Positions 53,792 to 62,783 of a stretch of 64,000 nt of DNA are shown here, in pieces. Under the pieces are notes generated by a model. The model was given only the letters and a program-made list of their open reading frames with translations. It ran no database searches and had not been told where the DNA came from. The position numbers and the translations under genes were made by a program. Every line of letters begins with the position of its first letter. The stretch's first letter is position 1. Origin of the DNA: Sinorhizobium glycinis. Lineage in GTDB: Bacteria; Pseudomonadota; Alphaproteobacteria; Rhizobiales; Rhizobiaceae. The stretch is taken from NCBI RefSeq assembly GCF_001651865.1, contig NZ_LPUX01000061.1, positions 186,001 to 250,000 on the forward strand, given 5' to 3'.

Positions 53792-54607
53792 TCATTTGCC
53801 GGCGCCGGCGATCTGGTCGCCGTCGCGGGTGAGGTAGTAGGCGCCGAGGATCGGCAGGAAGGTGACAATGACCACGATCATCGCGACGACATTGGTCACC
53901 GGCCGCTGGCGCGGGCGGATCAGTTCCTCGAGCATCCAGATCGGGAGGGTCGACTGCTGTCCGGCCGTAAAGGTCGTGACGATCACCTCGTCGAAGGAGA
54001 GCGCGAAGGCGAGCATGCCTCCTGCGAGCAGTGCCGTGCCGATGTTCGGCAGGATCACGTAGCGGAAGGTCTGGAAGCCGTCGGCGCCGAGATCCAGCGA
54101 CGCCTCGATCAGCGAGCCGGAGATGCGGCGGAAGCGGGCCACCGCGTTGTTGTAGACGACGACGATGCAGAAGGTCGCGTGGCCGAGGACGATCGTCCAG
54201 AACGAGAACGGGATGTCCGCCATCGAGAAGGCCGAGCGCAGCGCGATGCCGGTGATGATGCCGGGCAGCGCGATCGGCAGGATGACCAGCAGCGACACTG
54301 TCTCGCGGCCAAAGAAGCGCGTCTGGCTGACGGCGGCAGCGCAAAGCGTCCCGAGGACGAGCGCGGCGGCTGTGGCTATCGCAGCGACCTTGACGGACAG
54401 GGTGAGGGCGGCCCAGACGTCCGGTCGGTTCCAGGCGACGGCGAACCATTGCGTCGTCAGCCCTGGCGGCGGGAATTGATAGGTCTTTTCCTCCGTCGTG
54501 AAGGCGTAGAGAAAGATCAGCAGGATCGGCAGGTGCATGAAGGCAAGACCCGCGGCTGCGGCGATCTTCAGGCCAAGGGGCGCGCGATTTGTCTTTTCAG
54601 AGCGCAT
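53792..54607 (-). CDS. polyamine-type ABC transporter permease (PotC-like)
   Basis: 271 aa with six membrane helices. The permease loop '[20 protein letters not shown]' and '[20 protein letters not shown]' are PotC signatures. ATG 54607 is chosen because it begins the family match and overlaps the PotB-like gene by 11 bases. It works with the PotA, PotB and PotD-like proteins encoded upstream. Confidence 0.88.
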   Translation of the reverse strand: MRSEKTNRAPLGLKIAAAAGLAFMHLPILLIFLYAFTTEEKTYQFPPPGLTTQWFAVAWNRPDVWAALTLSVKVAAIATAAALVLGTLCAAAVSQTRFFGRETVSLLVILPIALPGIITGIALRSAFSMADIPFSFWTIVLGHATFCIVVVYNNAVARFRRISGSLIEASLDLGADGFQTFRYVILPNIGTALLAGGMLAFALSFDEVIVTTFTAGQQSTLPIWMLEELIRPRQRPVTNVVAMIVVIVTFLPILGAYYLTRDGDQIAGAGK

Positions 54608-55547
54608 CGAAGGCCCCCATGCGTTTGGCCATCCAGAGATAGGCGCCCATGATGACGATCGGCACGACGGTGAAGGCGGCGGCGAGCGGAATGTTGCCGG
54701 CCGTGCCCTGCTGGGCATAGACGGCCTGGCCGATGAACAGCCGCGACGAGCCGATGATCTGCGGGATGATGTAGTCGCCGAGCGTCAGCGAGAAGGTAAA
54801 GATCGAGCCGGCGACGATGCCGGGCAGCGCCAGTGGGAAAAGCACATGGCGGAAGGTTTGTGCCGGCGTGCCGCCGAGGTCGGACGAGGCTTCGATGAGA
54901 TTTGCCGGCACGCGTTCCAGCGCCGCCTGTACCGGCAGGATCATGAAGGGCATCCAGACATAGACGAAGACGATGAAGGTGCCGGTGTAGCTGACCGAGA
55001 GCGAGTTGCCGCCGACGATGGGCAGGGCCAGCCAGGCGTCGAGCAGCCAGATGAGGTTCAGCTTCTCGAAGACCCAGGTCAGGATGCCTTCCTTGGCGAG
55101 GATCAGCTTCCAGGCATAGACCTTGACGAGATAGCTCGACCAGAGCGGCAGCATGACGGCGAGATAGAAGAGCGCCTTCCATTTGCCGCGCGCGTAGCGG
55201 GCCGCGTAATAGGCGATCGGGAAGGCGATGAAGGCCGAGACGAGCGTCACCAGCGCCGCCATCGCGACGGTACGCAGGATGATGTCGAGATTGGCTTCGC
55301 TCAGAAGTTGCCGGTAGGTCGCAAGCGTGAACTCGTAATTGATGAGGCCGGAAAACTCGTCGATCGAAAAGAAGCTCTGGAGGAGCAGCGCGAAGAGCGA
55401 GCCGAGATAGACGATGCCGAGCCACAGCAAGGGCGGCCCGAGCAGTACCGTCAGGAGCACGCGCGGGTGCCGCCAGAAGAAGTCCGAAAGACGCCCGGCC
55501 GTGCTGCGGCGTTCCGGAAGGACAAGGCTCTCGGCGACGACAGTCAT
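54597..55547 (-). CDS. polyamine-type ABC transporter permease (PotB-like)
   Basis: 316 aa with six membrane helices. '[20 protein letters not shown]' is the EAA-type loop that contacts the ATPase, and '[20 protein letters not shown]'-like sequence follows. Its ATG at 55547 overlaps the stop of the ATPase gene by four bases. Confidence 0.88.
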   Translation of the reverse strand: MTVVAESLVLPERRSTAGRLSDFFWRHPRVLLTVLLGPPLLWLGIVYLGSLFALLLQSFFSIDEFSGLINYEFTLATYRQLLSEANLDIILRTVAMAALVTLVSAFIAFPIAYYAARYARGKWKALFYLAVMLPLWSSYLVKVYAWKLILAKEGILTWVFEKLNLIWLLDAWLALPIVGGNSLSVSYTGTFIVFVYVWMPFMILPVQAALERVPANLIEASSDLGGTPAQTFRHVLFPLALPGIVAGSIFTFSLTLGDYIIPQIIGSSRLFIGQAVYAQQGTAGNIPLAAAFTVVPIVIMGAYLWMAKRMGAFDAL

Positions 55548-56542
55548 GCGTCCTCCATCGGATGAAGGTCGCGGGTGGCGAAACTCAGGGTAACAGGGCT
55601 CCCGATCTCGGGCACAGCTTGCGCGGCGGGGCTGGCGACGGCGATGCGGCTGCCCTCCACATCGACGACGATGCGGTTGGTCGCCCCGAGGAAGCTGCGG
55701 CCGGCGACGGTGCCCGACAGGCTGAGCGCGCCGTCCGAGGCGGGCGCGATCGCCACCGCCTCCGGCCTCAGGCTGGCATAGGATGCGGTCAGTCCGAGTT
55801 TCTGGCAGAGCTTGGACGAGAGCACGTTAGAGGAACCGACGAAATCGGCGACGAAGCGGGTCTTCGGCCGGTTGTAGACGTCTTCCGGCCGGCCAAGCTG
55901 CTGGATCCTGCCTTCGTTGAAGACGGCGATCCTGTCGGCCATCGACAGGGCTTCGCCCTGGTCGTGGGTGACGAAGACGAATGTGATGCCGAGCGATTTC
56001 TGCAGGCTCTTCAGTTCCTCCTGCATCTGCTCGCGCAGCTTCAGATCGAGCGCGCCGAGCGGTTCGTCGAGCAGAAGCACCTTGGGCTTGTTGACGAGCG
56101 CCCGGGCAAGCGCGACGCGTTGCCGCTGGCCGCCGGAAAGCTGGCCGGGCCGGCGCGCGCCATAGCCGGGGAGCTTGACCATGGCGAGCGCATCTCCCGC
56201 GGCCTTCCGTCTTTCCTCCCGACCAATCCCCTTGACCATCAGCCCATAGGCAACATTGTCGAGAATGGAGAGATGCGGAAAGAGGGCGTAGTCCTGGAAG
56301 ACGGTGTTGACGCTGCGGCGGTAGGGTGGCACGCCTTCTGCCGTCTCACCGAAAATCTCGATGTGTCCTGCGGACGGTTGCTCGAAGCCCGCCATAAGTC
56401 TCAGGCACGTCGTCTTGCCCGAGCCCGACGGGCCGAGCATCGCGAAGAACTCGCCCTCGGTGATCGAGAGGTTGACGCGATCGACGGCGCGCACCGCACC
56501 GAAATGGCGGGAGACGTTATCGAAGAGGACGGCGGTGGTCAT
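55544..56542 (-). CDS. polyamine-type ABC transporter ATP-binding protein (PotA-like)
   Basis: 332 aa. Walker A 'GPSGSGKTTCLRLMAG', signature 'LSGGQRQRVALARALV', Walker B 'VLLLDEPLGALD' and the switch 'THDQGEAL' are intact, with a C-terminal TOBE domain. The start ATG 56542 begins the conserved protein; the open frame further upstream is only the palindromic repeat read as codons. The long repeat-filled gap to the binding-protein gene suggests a processing or attenuation point in the operon. Confidence 0.9.
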   Translation of the reverse strand: MTTAVLFDNVSRHFGAVRAVDRVNLSITEGEFFAMLGPSGSGKTTCLRLMAGFEQPSAGHIEIFGETAEGVPPYRRSVNTVFQDYALFPHLSILDNVAYGLMVKGIGREERRKAAGDALAMVKLPGYGARRPGQLSGGQRQRVALARALVNKPKVLLLDEPLGALDLKLREQMQEELKSLQKSLGITFVFVTHDQGEALSMADRIAVFNEGRIQQLGRPEDVYNRPKTRFVADFVGSSNVLSSKLCQKLGLTASYASLRPEAVAIAPASDGALSLSGTVAGRSFLGATNRIVVDVEGSRIAVASPAAQAVPEIGSPVTLSFATRDLHPMEDA

Positions 56543-56563
56543 GGAAGAATGCTCCGGAATTTG

Positions 56564-56719
56564 CCCCTCATCCGCCTGCCGGCACCTTCTCCCCGCTTGC
56601 GGGGAGAAGGGACTCGCGGCGGCGCCTCGCCCAAGATCACGCAAGGGCTTTGCCGCAGGCGTTCCCTCTCCCCGCGAGCGGGGAGAGGGTTAGTCCTCGG
56701 GTTAAACCCGAGGAGAGGG
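56564..56719. repeat. mosaic palindromic element, copy A4 (long form)
   Basis: 'CCCCTCATCCGCCTGCCGGC', then the 'CTTCTCCCCGCTTGCGGGGA' hairpin, a spacer, a second hairpin 'CTCTCCCCGCGAGCGGGGAG', and the palindrome TCCTCGGGTTAAACCCGAGG. It lies inside an operon, between the binding-protein and ATPase genes, so its hairpins may protect or separate the two messages. Confidence 0.82.
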
Positions 56720-56745
56720 TCGATGCTTGCGATGCGTTGGCCGGC

Positions 56746-57906
56746 TTACCGTCCGCCGATCACGCCGATATAGTCGGAGACCCAGCGGTGATAGGGCACG
56801 CATTCGCTCTGGCTCGCGCATTTGGCCACCGGTGTCTTCCAGAACTTGACCTTGTCGAAGTCGTTGTAGCCGTTGGTGGCGCAGCCCTGGTCGGTCAGGA
56901 GCTCATTGCCCTTGCAGGCGGCGCCCACCGAGGGGTTGGCGCCGAACCAGGCGGAGACGTCGCCCTGCACCTTTGGAGACAGCGTATGCTCCATCCACAT
57001 ATAGGCGCAGTTCGGATGCTCGCTTTCGGCATGCAGCATCGTCGTGTCGGCCCAGCCCGTCACCCCTTCTTCCGGTATGATCGAGGAGATCGGCTGTTTC
57101 TCGGCCTGCATCAGATTGACCTGGAAAGGCCAGGAGCCGGAGGCGACCACGCCTTCGTTCTTGAAGTCGTCGATCTGGATCATCGCATCGTGCCAGTAGC
57201 GGCCGACCAGCGTGCGCTGTACGCGAAGGAGATCGAGGGCTGCCTTGTACTGGTCTTCGTTGAGCTCGTAAGGATCCTTGATGCCGAGCTCGGGCTTGTG
57301 CGCCATCAGATAGTTGGCCGCGTCGGCGACATGGATAGGGCCGTCATAGGCCTGGATGCGGCCCTTGTTCGACTTGCCGTCCGGCAGCGTCATCTCCTCG
57401 AAGACGACGTTCCAGCTCTTCGGCGGCTGGCCCTTGAAGGCTTCCGTGTTGTACATCAGGACGTTCGGACCCCAGACGTAGGGCGTGCCGTAATGGACGT
57501 CGTTGGCGGTATGCCAGGGTGCGTTCTGCATGCGCTCGTCGATCGTTTTCCAGCTCGGAATGAGGGCGGTGTTGATCGGCTGGACGCGCTTGCCGGCCAC
57601 CAGCCGAAGCGAGGCGTCGCCCGAGGCGGTGACGAGGTCGAAGCCGCCTTCGTTCATCAGCGCGACCATTTCATCGGAGGTGGCGGCGGTTTTCACGCTG
57701 ACCTTGCAGCCCGTCTTCTTTTCGAATTCGGTGACCCAGTCGTAGTTCTTGTCGGTTTCGCCGCGCTCGATATAGCCCGGCCAGGCGACGATCGAGAGTT
57801 GACCTTCGCCCTTGCCGAGTTCCTTCAGCGGCTCCTGCGCAAGCGCAGGGGCGGCAAGGCCGAGTGAAAGGGTAAGCGCCGTGCAGGATTTCAACATCTG
57901 CTTCAT
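56746..57906 (-). CDS. polyamine-type ABC transporter substrate-binding protein (PotD-like)
   Basis: 386 aa. A signal peptide ('TALTLSLGLAAPALAQEPLK') precedes a type 2 periplasmic-binding fold: 'GQLSIVAWPGYIERGETD', 'WVTEFEKKTGCKVSVKTAAT', and later 'WADTTMLHAESEHPNCAYMW'. It would bind a polyamine or a related cation in the periplasm. It is the first gene of the transport operon. Confidence 0.88.
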   Translation of the reverse strand: MKQMLKSCTALTLSLGLAAPALAQEPLKELGKGEGQLSIVAWPGYIERGETDKNYDWVTEFEKKTGCKVSVKTAATSDEMVALMNEGGFDLVTASGDASLRLVAGKRVQPINTALIPSWKTIDERMQNAPWHTANDVHYGTPYVWGPNVLMYNTEAFKGQPPKSWNVVFEEMTLPDGKSNKGRIQAYDGPIHVADAANYLMAHKPELGIKDPYELNEDQYKAALDLLRVQRTLVGRYWHDAMIQIDDFKNEGVVASGSWPFQVNLMQAEKQPISSIIPEEGVTGWADTTMLHAESEHPNCAYMWMEHTLSPKVQGDVSAWFGANPSVGAACKGNELLTDQGCATNGYNDFDKVKFWKTPVAKCASQSECVPYHRWVSDYIGVIGGR

Positions 57907-58051
57907 CGAAGTCTCCCCAGTTGATGCCGCGTTCGGCGGACTTGTTCCCTGAGATGAAGCGTGCCTCTATTTCTCCGTATTCGCAAATTCATTAATCAGA
58001 ATGCCGCAATCGGTTTTTCCGATATGGGCATCGCGGAGTAGAAGAAGGCAT

Positions 58052-58960
58052 TCAGCGGGGACGCGCGCTGCGCAAGGCCTCGGCGATACCGACAAAATCG
58101 CGCGCCGACTGTGGCAGGCTCGAGCCTTTGCGCCACACCATGCCGACCTGAACGACAGGCAGCGCGCCGGAGACATCGCGGCTCTCGATACGGTCGCCTT
58201 CAAGCGACCACGGCCGATAGACGAGATCGGGCAGGAGGGCGATGCCCGCGCCGGTAGCGACCAGGCTCCTGACCGCCTCGACCGAACGGGTGCGGAAGGC
58301 GACATGGGGGCGGGCGCCGAGCGCCGTCAGCAGCTTGCCGGTGTTCTCCTCAATCTCGTCCACCGTCAGCATGATCAGCGGTTCCCTGGCTATATCCTCG
58401 ACCGAGATGATATCGGCGCTGACGAGCGGGTGGCCGATCGGCAGCCAGAGCCGGTAGGGCGAGGTTTCGAGGATTTCCGCCTGCAGCGCCATGCGGTCGC
58501 GCAGGTTCGAGATCACCATCACGGCGACGTCGAGCTCGCCACCGATCAGCAGATGTTCGAGATAGGAGCCGTTGTCCTCGAGGGCGCTCACCTCGACGCC
58601 CGGGCAGGCTCGGCGATAGCGGGCGAGCAGGTCCGAGAGCACATAGCCGGCGACGAGCGAGGTGACGCCGAGATTGAGCCTCCCGCCGCGTTCCTCACGG
58701 CTATCGGAGAAACTGCGTCGCGCATCCGAAACATCGGCGAGGATCTTCGTCGCATGCCTGAGAAACTGGTGGCCGTTATGGGTGATGGAAAGGCCGCGGG
58801 GGTGACGGTCAAAAAGCGCGACGCCGAGATCGCTCTCCAGTTCCTTGATCGCTTCGGTGATCGAGGATTGCGAGATCGACAGGTTCTGCGCCGCCCGGGT
58901 GACCGAGCCTTGCTCGGCGACGGCGACGAAATATTGCAATTGCCGGAGCGTGAATGCCAT
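58052..58960 (-). CDS. LysR-family transcriptional regulator
   Basis: 302 aa. 'LRQLQYFVAVAEQGSVTRAA' and 'LSISQSSITEAIKELESDLG' make the HTH; an effector-binding domain follows. It lies upstream of the PotD-like gene on the same strand with a 145-base gap and divergent from the alpha/beta hydrolase. It may control either neighbour. Confidence 0.88.
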   Translation of the reverse strand: MAFTLRQLQYFVAVAEQGSVTRAAQNLSISQSSITEAIKELESDLGVALFDRHPRGLSITHNGHQFLRHATKILADVSDARRSFSDSREERGGRLNLGVTSLVAGYVLSDLLARYRRACPGVEVSALEDNGSYLEHLLIGGELDVAVMVISNLRDRMALQAEILETSPYRLWLPIGHPLVSADIISVEDIAREPLIMLTVDEIEENTGKLLTALGARPHVAFRTRSVEAVRSLVATGAGIALLPDLVYRPWSLEGDRIESRDVSGALPVVQVGMVWRKGSSLPQSARDFVGIAEALRSARPR

Positions 58961-59082
58961 GAGCGAATTAACACCGGACCGTAAGGAGATGGCAAGTCAG
59001 GCGGGAGCGCACGCCATGGGTTGGCGCATTTGGTCGTGCGTGACAGTGGGACGATGCTAAGGTGCGCTCAAGGGAGCACAAG

Positions 59083-60006
59083 ATGGATTCGAGACGAACA
59101 AACCAGATGCCGACGGAGCCCGGAATCCTGGCGTTTCACGAGCGCTGCGAGGCGTTCTACCCGGCCGACGCCGTGAATGCTTGCATCGGACAACAGCGGC
59201 AGTGGTACGATGCGCTTTGTGCCGAGTTCGACACCCCTTCGCCGGAAGGGCTGACAAGGCGCGACGAGCTTGTGGCGGGACGCATTGCCATCCGGCGCTA
59301 CCGGCCGGTGGAGATCGCGACCGGGACGCGGATTTTCTATATCCATGGCGGCGGCTTCGTTCTCGGCTCGCTCGAAAGTCACGATGCGATCTGCGCCGAG
59401 CTCGCGCATGGAGCGCGGGCCGAGCTGATCTCGGTCGACTATCGGCTGGCGCCCGAGCATGTCTGGCCGGCGGCTTTAGATGACTGTTTTGCGGTACTCG
59501 AAAGCCTGCTTGCCGATGGTCGGCCGCTCGTCGCTGTCGGCGACAGCGCCGGCGGCAACCTCGCCGCAGGCATCGTACTCAAGGCCAAGGCCGAGGGGCT
59601 TGCCGGCATAGTTGGACAGGTGCTGATCTATCCCGGCCTCGGTGGCGATCTCGTCAGCGGTTCCTATGCCGAGATGGCGGCGGCACCGGGACTTTCGACA
59701 AAAGACGTTGCCTATTACCGAGAGATGCTGAAGGCGCCGGCCGACGACCCCTTCGCCTATCCGTTGAAGGCTCCGGATCTTTCCGGTCTTCCGTCCGCCT
59801 ATATCACCGGGGCTTGTTTCGATCCGCTGCGCGACGACGCGCGGACCTATGCCGCCCGGCTTGCGCTGGCGGGCGTGGACGTCACCTATCGCGAAGAGCC
59901 GCAAATGATCCATGCCTGGCTGCGGGCGCGGCACATGAGTCCGGGGGCGCGCGAAGGGTTTGCCCATCTCGTTCATGGCGTGGCGCGGCTGGTCGGCACA
60001 GCTTGA
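59083..60006 (+). CDS. alpha/beta hydrolase, hormone-sensitive-lipase type
   Basis: 307 aa. 'FYIHGGGFVLGSLESH' carries the HGGG oxyanion motif, 'VAVGDSAGGNLAAGIVLKAK' the Ser nucleophile, and 'QMIHAWLRAR' the His. This is the HSL group of carboxylesterases. A strong AAGGGAG precedes ATG 59083. It is 7 bases from the ACT-domain gene. Substrate unknown. Confidence 0.88.
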   Translation: MDSRRTNQMPTEPGILAFHERCEAFYPADAVNACIGQQRQWYDALCAEFDTPSPEGLTRRDELVAGRIAIRRYRPVEIATGTRIFYIHGGGFVLGSLESHDAICAELAHGARAELISVDYRLAPEHVWPAALDDCFAVLESLLADGRPLVAVGDSAGGNLAAGIVLKAKAEGLAGIVGQVLIYPGLGGDLVSGSYAEMAAAPGLSTKDVAYYREMLKAPADDPFAYPLKAPDLSGLPSAYITGACFDPLRDDARTYAARLALAGVDVTYREEPQMIHAWLRARHMSPGAREGFAHLVHGVARLVGTA

Positions 60007-60013
60007 GGGTGCG

Positions 60014-60427
60014 ATGAGCGGAGAGACCGATCTTCAGCGGCTGCTCAGTGAGATGAAGCCGACCCTGGGCGAAGCCGAGTATGTCTACTGCACAGTCGAG
60101 GGCGACGCCGCGTCCTGGCTTGCCCTTGAGCCGATCGGCACGTTTCGCGAAGCGGAGGGGCTGACGCTGATCCTCGAACGGTCAACGGCGGATGCGGCCG
60201 GGTTTTCCTATGGCCCGGTGCTGCGGCTGATCACGCTCGGCGTTCATTCCGCACTTGAGGCGGTGGGCCTGACGGCGGCTGTGTCTGCAGCGCTCACCCG
60301 CGCGAAGATCAGCGCCAATGTGGTCGCGGCCTTTTACCACGACCACATCTTCGTGCCGGCGGCAGATGCGGAGCGGGCGCTCAGGGTGTTGCGGGAACTG
60401 AGCAGCGGGGACAATAGAACTGCGTGA
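60014..60427 (+). CDS. ACT-domain protein
   Basis: 137 aa. Two ACT-like halves are visible: 'LGEAEYVYCTVEGDA' with 'EAEGLTLILERSTA', and 'ALTRAKISANVVAAFYHDHI' with 'ADAERALRVLREL'. ACT domains bind amino acids. It is co-transcribed with the esterase gene. No enzymatic domain is attached, so it may be a small-molecule sensor. Confidence 0.8.
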   Translation: MSGETDLQRLLSEMKPTLGEAEYVYCTVEGDAASWLALEPIGTFREAEGLTLILERSTADAAGFSYGPVLRLITLGVHSALEAVGLTAAVSAALTRAKISANVVAAFYHDHIFVPAADAERALRVLRELSSGDNRTA

Positions 60428-60431
60428 CTTG

Positions 60432-60689
60432 CCCCTCTCCTCGGGTTTAACCCGAGGACTAGCCCCGTTCTGACGGGGAGAGGGGACACCGTCGCGGTCG
60501 GACGCCTCGTCAGCGTTCCCATCGATGGTCGTCCTCCTATTCGCATCAGAAGCAGTCCAGCGGTTCCGCGAGTCCGTTCTCTCCGCCCGTGGCCGCGCGT
60601 GGAGAGGGAGTGAGTGCGCGCGGCAAATCCCTTCTCCCCGCCTGTGGACCGCCTGCGGCGAGAAGGTCGCGGCAGCGGGATGAGGGGCG
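60432..60689. repeat. mosaic palindromic element, copy A5 (longest form)
   Basis: It starts CCCCTCTCC followed by the palindrome TCCTCGGGTTTAACCCGAGG, then a hairpin 'CCCCGTTCTGACGGGG', a spacer and two further hairpins, ending TGAGGGGC. It fills the whole gap between two convergent genes. Confidence 0.75.
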
Positions 60690-60703
60690 TTCCGCCCGAC
60701 CAT

Positions 60704-62698
60704 TCACATGAAGTCTCGCCGGACACGCTTCTCGAAAGCCTTCTCAAAGATTTTCGTTTCGCCCTCGAAGGCCTCGACCTTGGCCGAGGTGATCCACTCG
60801 GTCCCGGTGCAGTCAAGCCGGGAGGTCGACACGGTCTTGAGAGACTGCTCGCCGCGCTTTGCTATGCAGGTCCAGGTGGAGACGCCCGTCATCGAATGCG
60901 GATCGCCGGGTGCGATCGACCAGGTTTCGTCCCGGATGTCCTGCGTCGCATTGCCCGTGCCGGGATGTTCGACGAGGCCGGTGTCCTCGTGGATCCGGTA
61001 ATGCGTCACGCCCTTTGTCATGTCGCGCTCGACGCTGCGGCGCGTTTTCGCCGGCGAATGCTCTATGTAGCTGGGCAGCGGATTGGGATCGGCCGGCTGC
61101 GGCACGACGATCTCGCGATGCTCGCCGAGGAGCGGCAGCGACAGTGAGAGCGTCTCGGTGTCAATCGTCAGCCCCGAGTCGGTCGGCGGAGGCAGGATCA
61201 TCGGCCAGTAGGACGTCGAGAGCGACAATCGGATGCGATGGCCGGAGCGGAAGCGGTAGCCGCAGGCGTCGAGCTTGAGCGTGACGCGCGTCTTGTGGTT
61301 CTTCTGCATCGGCTGCGGCCTGGCATTGCCGTCGCGGTGAGCGAGGTTGACGACCCCGAAAGAGACGCGCGTCGCCGTGCCGTCGGGATGAATATCGACG
61401 AGACGCGCGATGAGGTTGGCGGTCGCGGCACTGCAGGAGACATCGAGCGCCAGAAGCGGCTCTCCGAGATAGTCCTCGGCGACGAGCAGCGGACGGGTCT
61501 CGAAGGTCAGAGAGCCCGCATCGTCCATGCGCTGGTCGCCTGCCATCTCGGCGTCCGGCTTCAACGTGAAATATTCGCCGGCGGCCGTACCGGTATCGAG
61601 CGGCGAACGGATGTAGATATCGCCAACCCCTTTTCCCGACGAACCGGTCGCCAGGCTGCCGTCGCTCGAAATCGTCAGCGTTCGCATCTCTGGTGCGTTC
61701 CAGGCGTCCTTGGCGATCCATCGGCCAGGATCTTCGTTGCGCCGCAATGCCGGCTTCGGGCCGTCGAGGATATAGGCCCGCATCTGCGGCAGCTTTTCGG
61801 CATCGTTCTTTTCACTGCGCAGCCACCGATTCCACCAGCGGATCGCCTCGCTGTGAAAATCCGCGCGCGGCTTCGGCCAGGCGAAATGCGGGTATTTGTG
61901 GACCCACGGGCCAATCAGCGCCTTGGCCTTGCCGCCGAGACCCTCGATCGCCTTGATCGGCGTGTTGCGGTAGCCGTCGGCCCAGCCGGCGATGACGAGC
62001 GCCGGGATCGGAAAGCCGTCGAAATCCTCCGAGATCGAGCCGTGACGCCAGAAGTCGTCGCGACGCTGATGTTCGAGCCATTCCTCCAGGAAAAAGGGTT
62101 CGTTCTCCAGTCGCTCGAGCCACATTTCCTTCCAGCGCTCGCCGACGAGTTCCGGATCGGGCGAACGCGACTGATAGGCGAGCATGGTGGCCGCCCAGGA
62201 GAGCTGCGCCGAAAGATGACAGCCGTTCTTGTAGTGGATGTCGTCATTATAGCGGTCGACGGTCGAGGCGATCGAAATGACCGCCTTGAGCGCCGGCGGC
62301 TTCAGAGCGGCCACCTGCAGGCAGTTGAAGCCGCCCCAGGAGATGCCCATCATGCCGACCTTGCCGTTCGACCAGGGCTGCGCGGCGATCCATTCGATGA
62401 TCTCGCAGCCGTCGGAGAGTTCGCGCGGCGTATATTCGCCGTCGATCACCCCTTCGGATTCGCCGCAGCCGCGGATGTCGACGCGAACGCCGGCAATGCC
62501 CGCCGCCGCGAACACAGGGTAGGTGGACTCGTCACGGGCGCAGGTTCCGTCGCGCTTGCGATAGGGCAGATATTCGAGCACCGCCGGCACCGGGTTCTGC
62601 TCGGTGCCCTCCGGCATCCAGATGCGCGCCGCCAGCCGCGTCCCATCTTTCAGCGTGATCCACTCGTTCTCGATGACGGTGAAGTTGCGATCGGACAC
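60704..62698 (-). CDS. CocE/NonD family hydrolase
   Basis: 664 aa. 'GKVGMMGISWGGFNCLQVAA' is the G-x-S-x-G nucleophile; 'VDIRGCGESEGVIDGEY' and the following 'WIAAQPWSNGKVG' are typical of the CocE/X-prolyl dipeptidyl-peptidase S15 group. The C-terminal half is the jelly-roll domain ('GYRFRSGHRIRLSLSTSYWP'). These enzymes hydrolyse esters or Xaa-Pro peptides. It is followed upstream by the peptide-type ABC ATPase gene on the same strand, which fits peptide use. No signal peptide seen. Confidence 0.86.
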   Translation of the reverse strand: MSDRNFTVIENEWITLKDGTRLAARIWMPEGTEQNPVPAVLEYLPYRKRDGTCARDESTYPVFAAAGIAGVRVDIRGCGESEGVIDGEYTPRELSDGCEIIEWIAAQPWSNGKVGMMGISWGGFNCLQVAALKPPALKAVISIASTVDRYNDDIHYKNGCHLSAQLSWAATMLAYQSRSPDPELVGERWKEMWLERLENEPFFLEEWLEHQRRDDFWRHGSISEDFDGFPIPALVIAGWADGYRNTPIKAIEGLGGKAKALIGPWVHKYPHFAWPKPRADFHSEAIRWWNRWLRSEKNDAEKLPQMRAYILDGPKPALRRNEDPGRWIAKDAWNAPEMRTLTISSDGSLATGSSGKGVGDIYIRSPLDTGTAAGEYFTLKPDAEMAGDQRMDDAGSLTFETRPLLVAEDYLGEPLLALDVSCSAATANLIARLVDIHPDGTATRVSFGVVNLAHRDGNARPQPMQKNHKTRVTLKLDACGYRFRSGHRIRLSLSTSYWPMILPPPTDSGLTIDTETLSLSLPLLGEHREIVVPQPADPNPLPSYIEHSPAKTRRSVERDMTKGVTHYRIHEDTGLVEHPGTGNATQDIRDETWSIAPGDPHSMTGVSTWTCIAKRGEQSLKTVSTSRLDCTGTEWITSAKVEAFEGETKIFEKAFEKRVRRDFM

Positions 62699-62783
62699 GA
62701 TTGTTTTCTCCTGATTTTTCTTGCGCGTGAGCGATCAACAGCGGATTGGAACGAGAGCGGGGCGGAGGCGCCCCGCTCCAGGG

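Noticed and set aside
53766-54449. Upstream extension of the aldehyde dehydrogenase frame (703 codons in all).
   Set aside because: The extra part lies over the PotC-like gene and has arginine-rich frame-shadow composition; the real protein starts at 53765 with the conserved N-terminus.
56543-56644. N-terminal extension of the PotA-like ATPase.
   Set aside because: The added residues are the palindromic repeat read as codons (SPFSPQAGRRCRQADEG-like), not protein sequence.
41491-60689. Repeated palindromes as a possible CRISPR array.
   Set aside because: Copies are kilobases apart, of unequal length and modular; there are no regular spacers and no cas genes.
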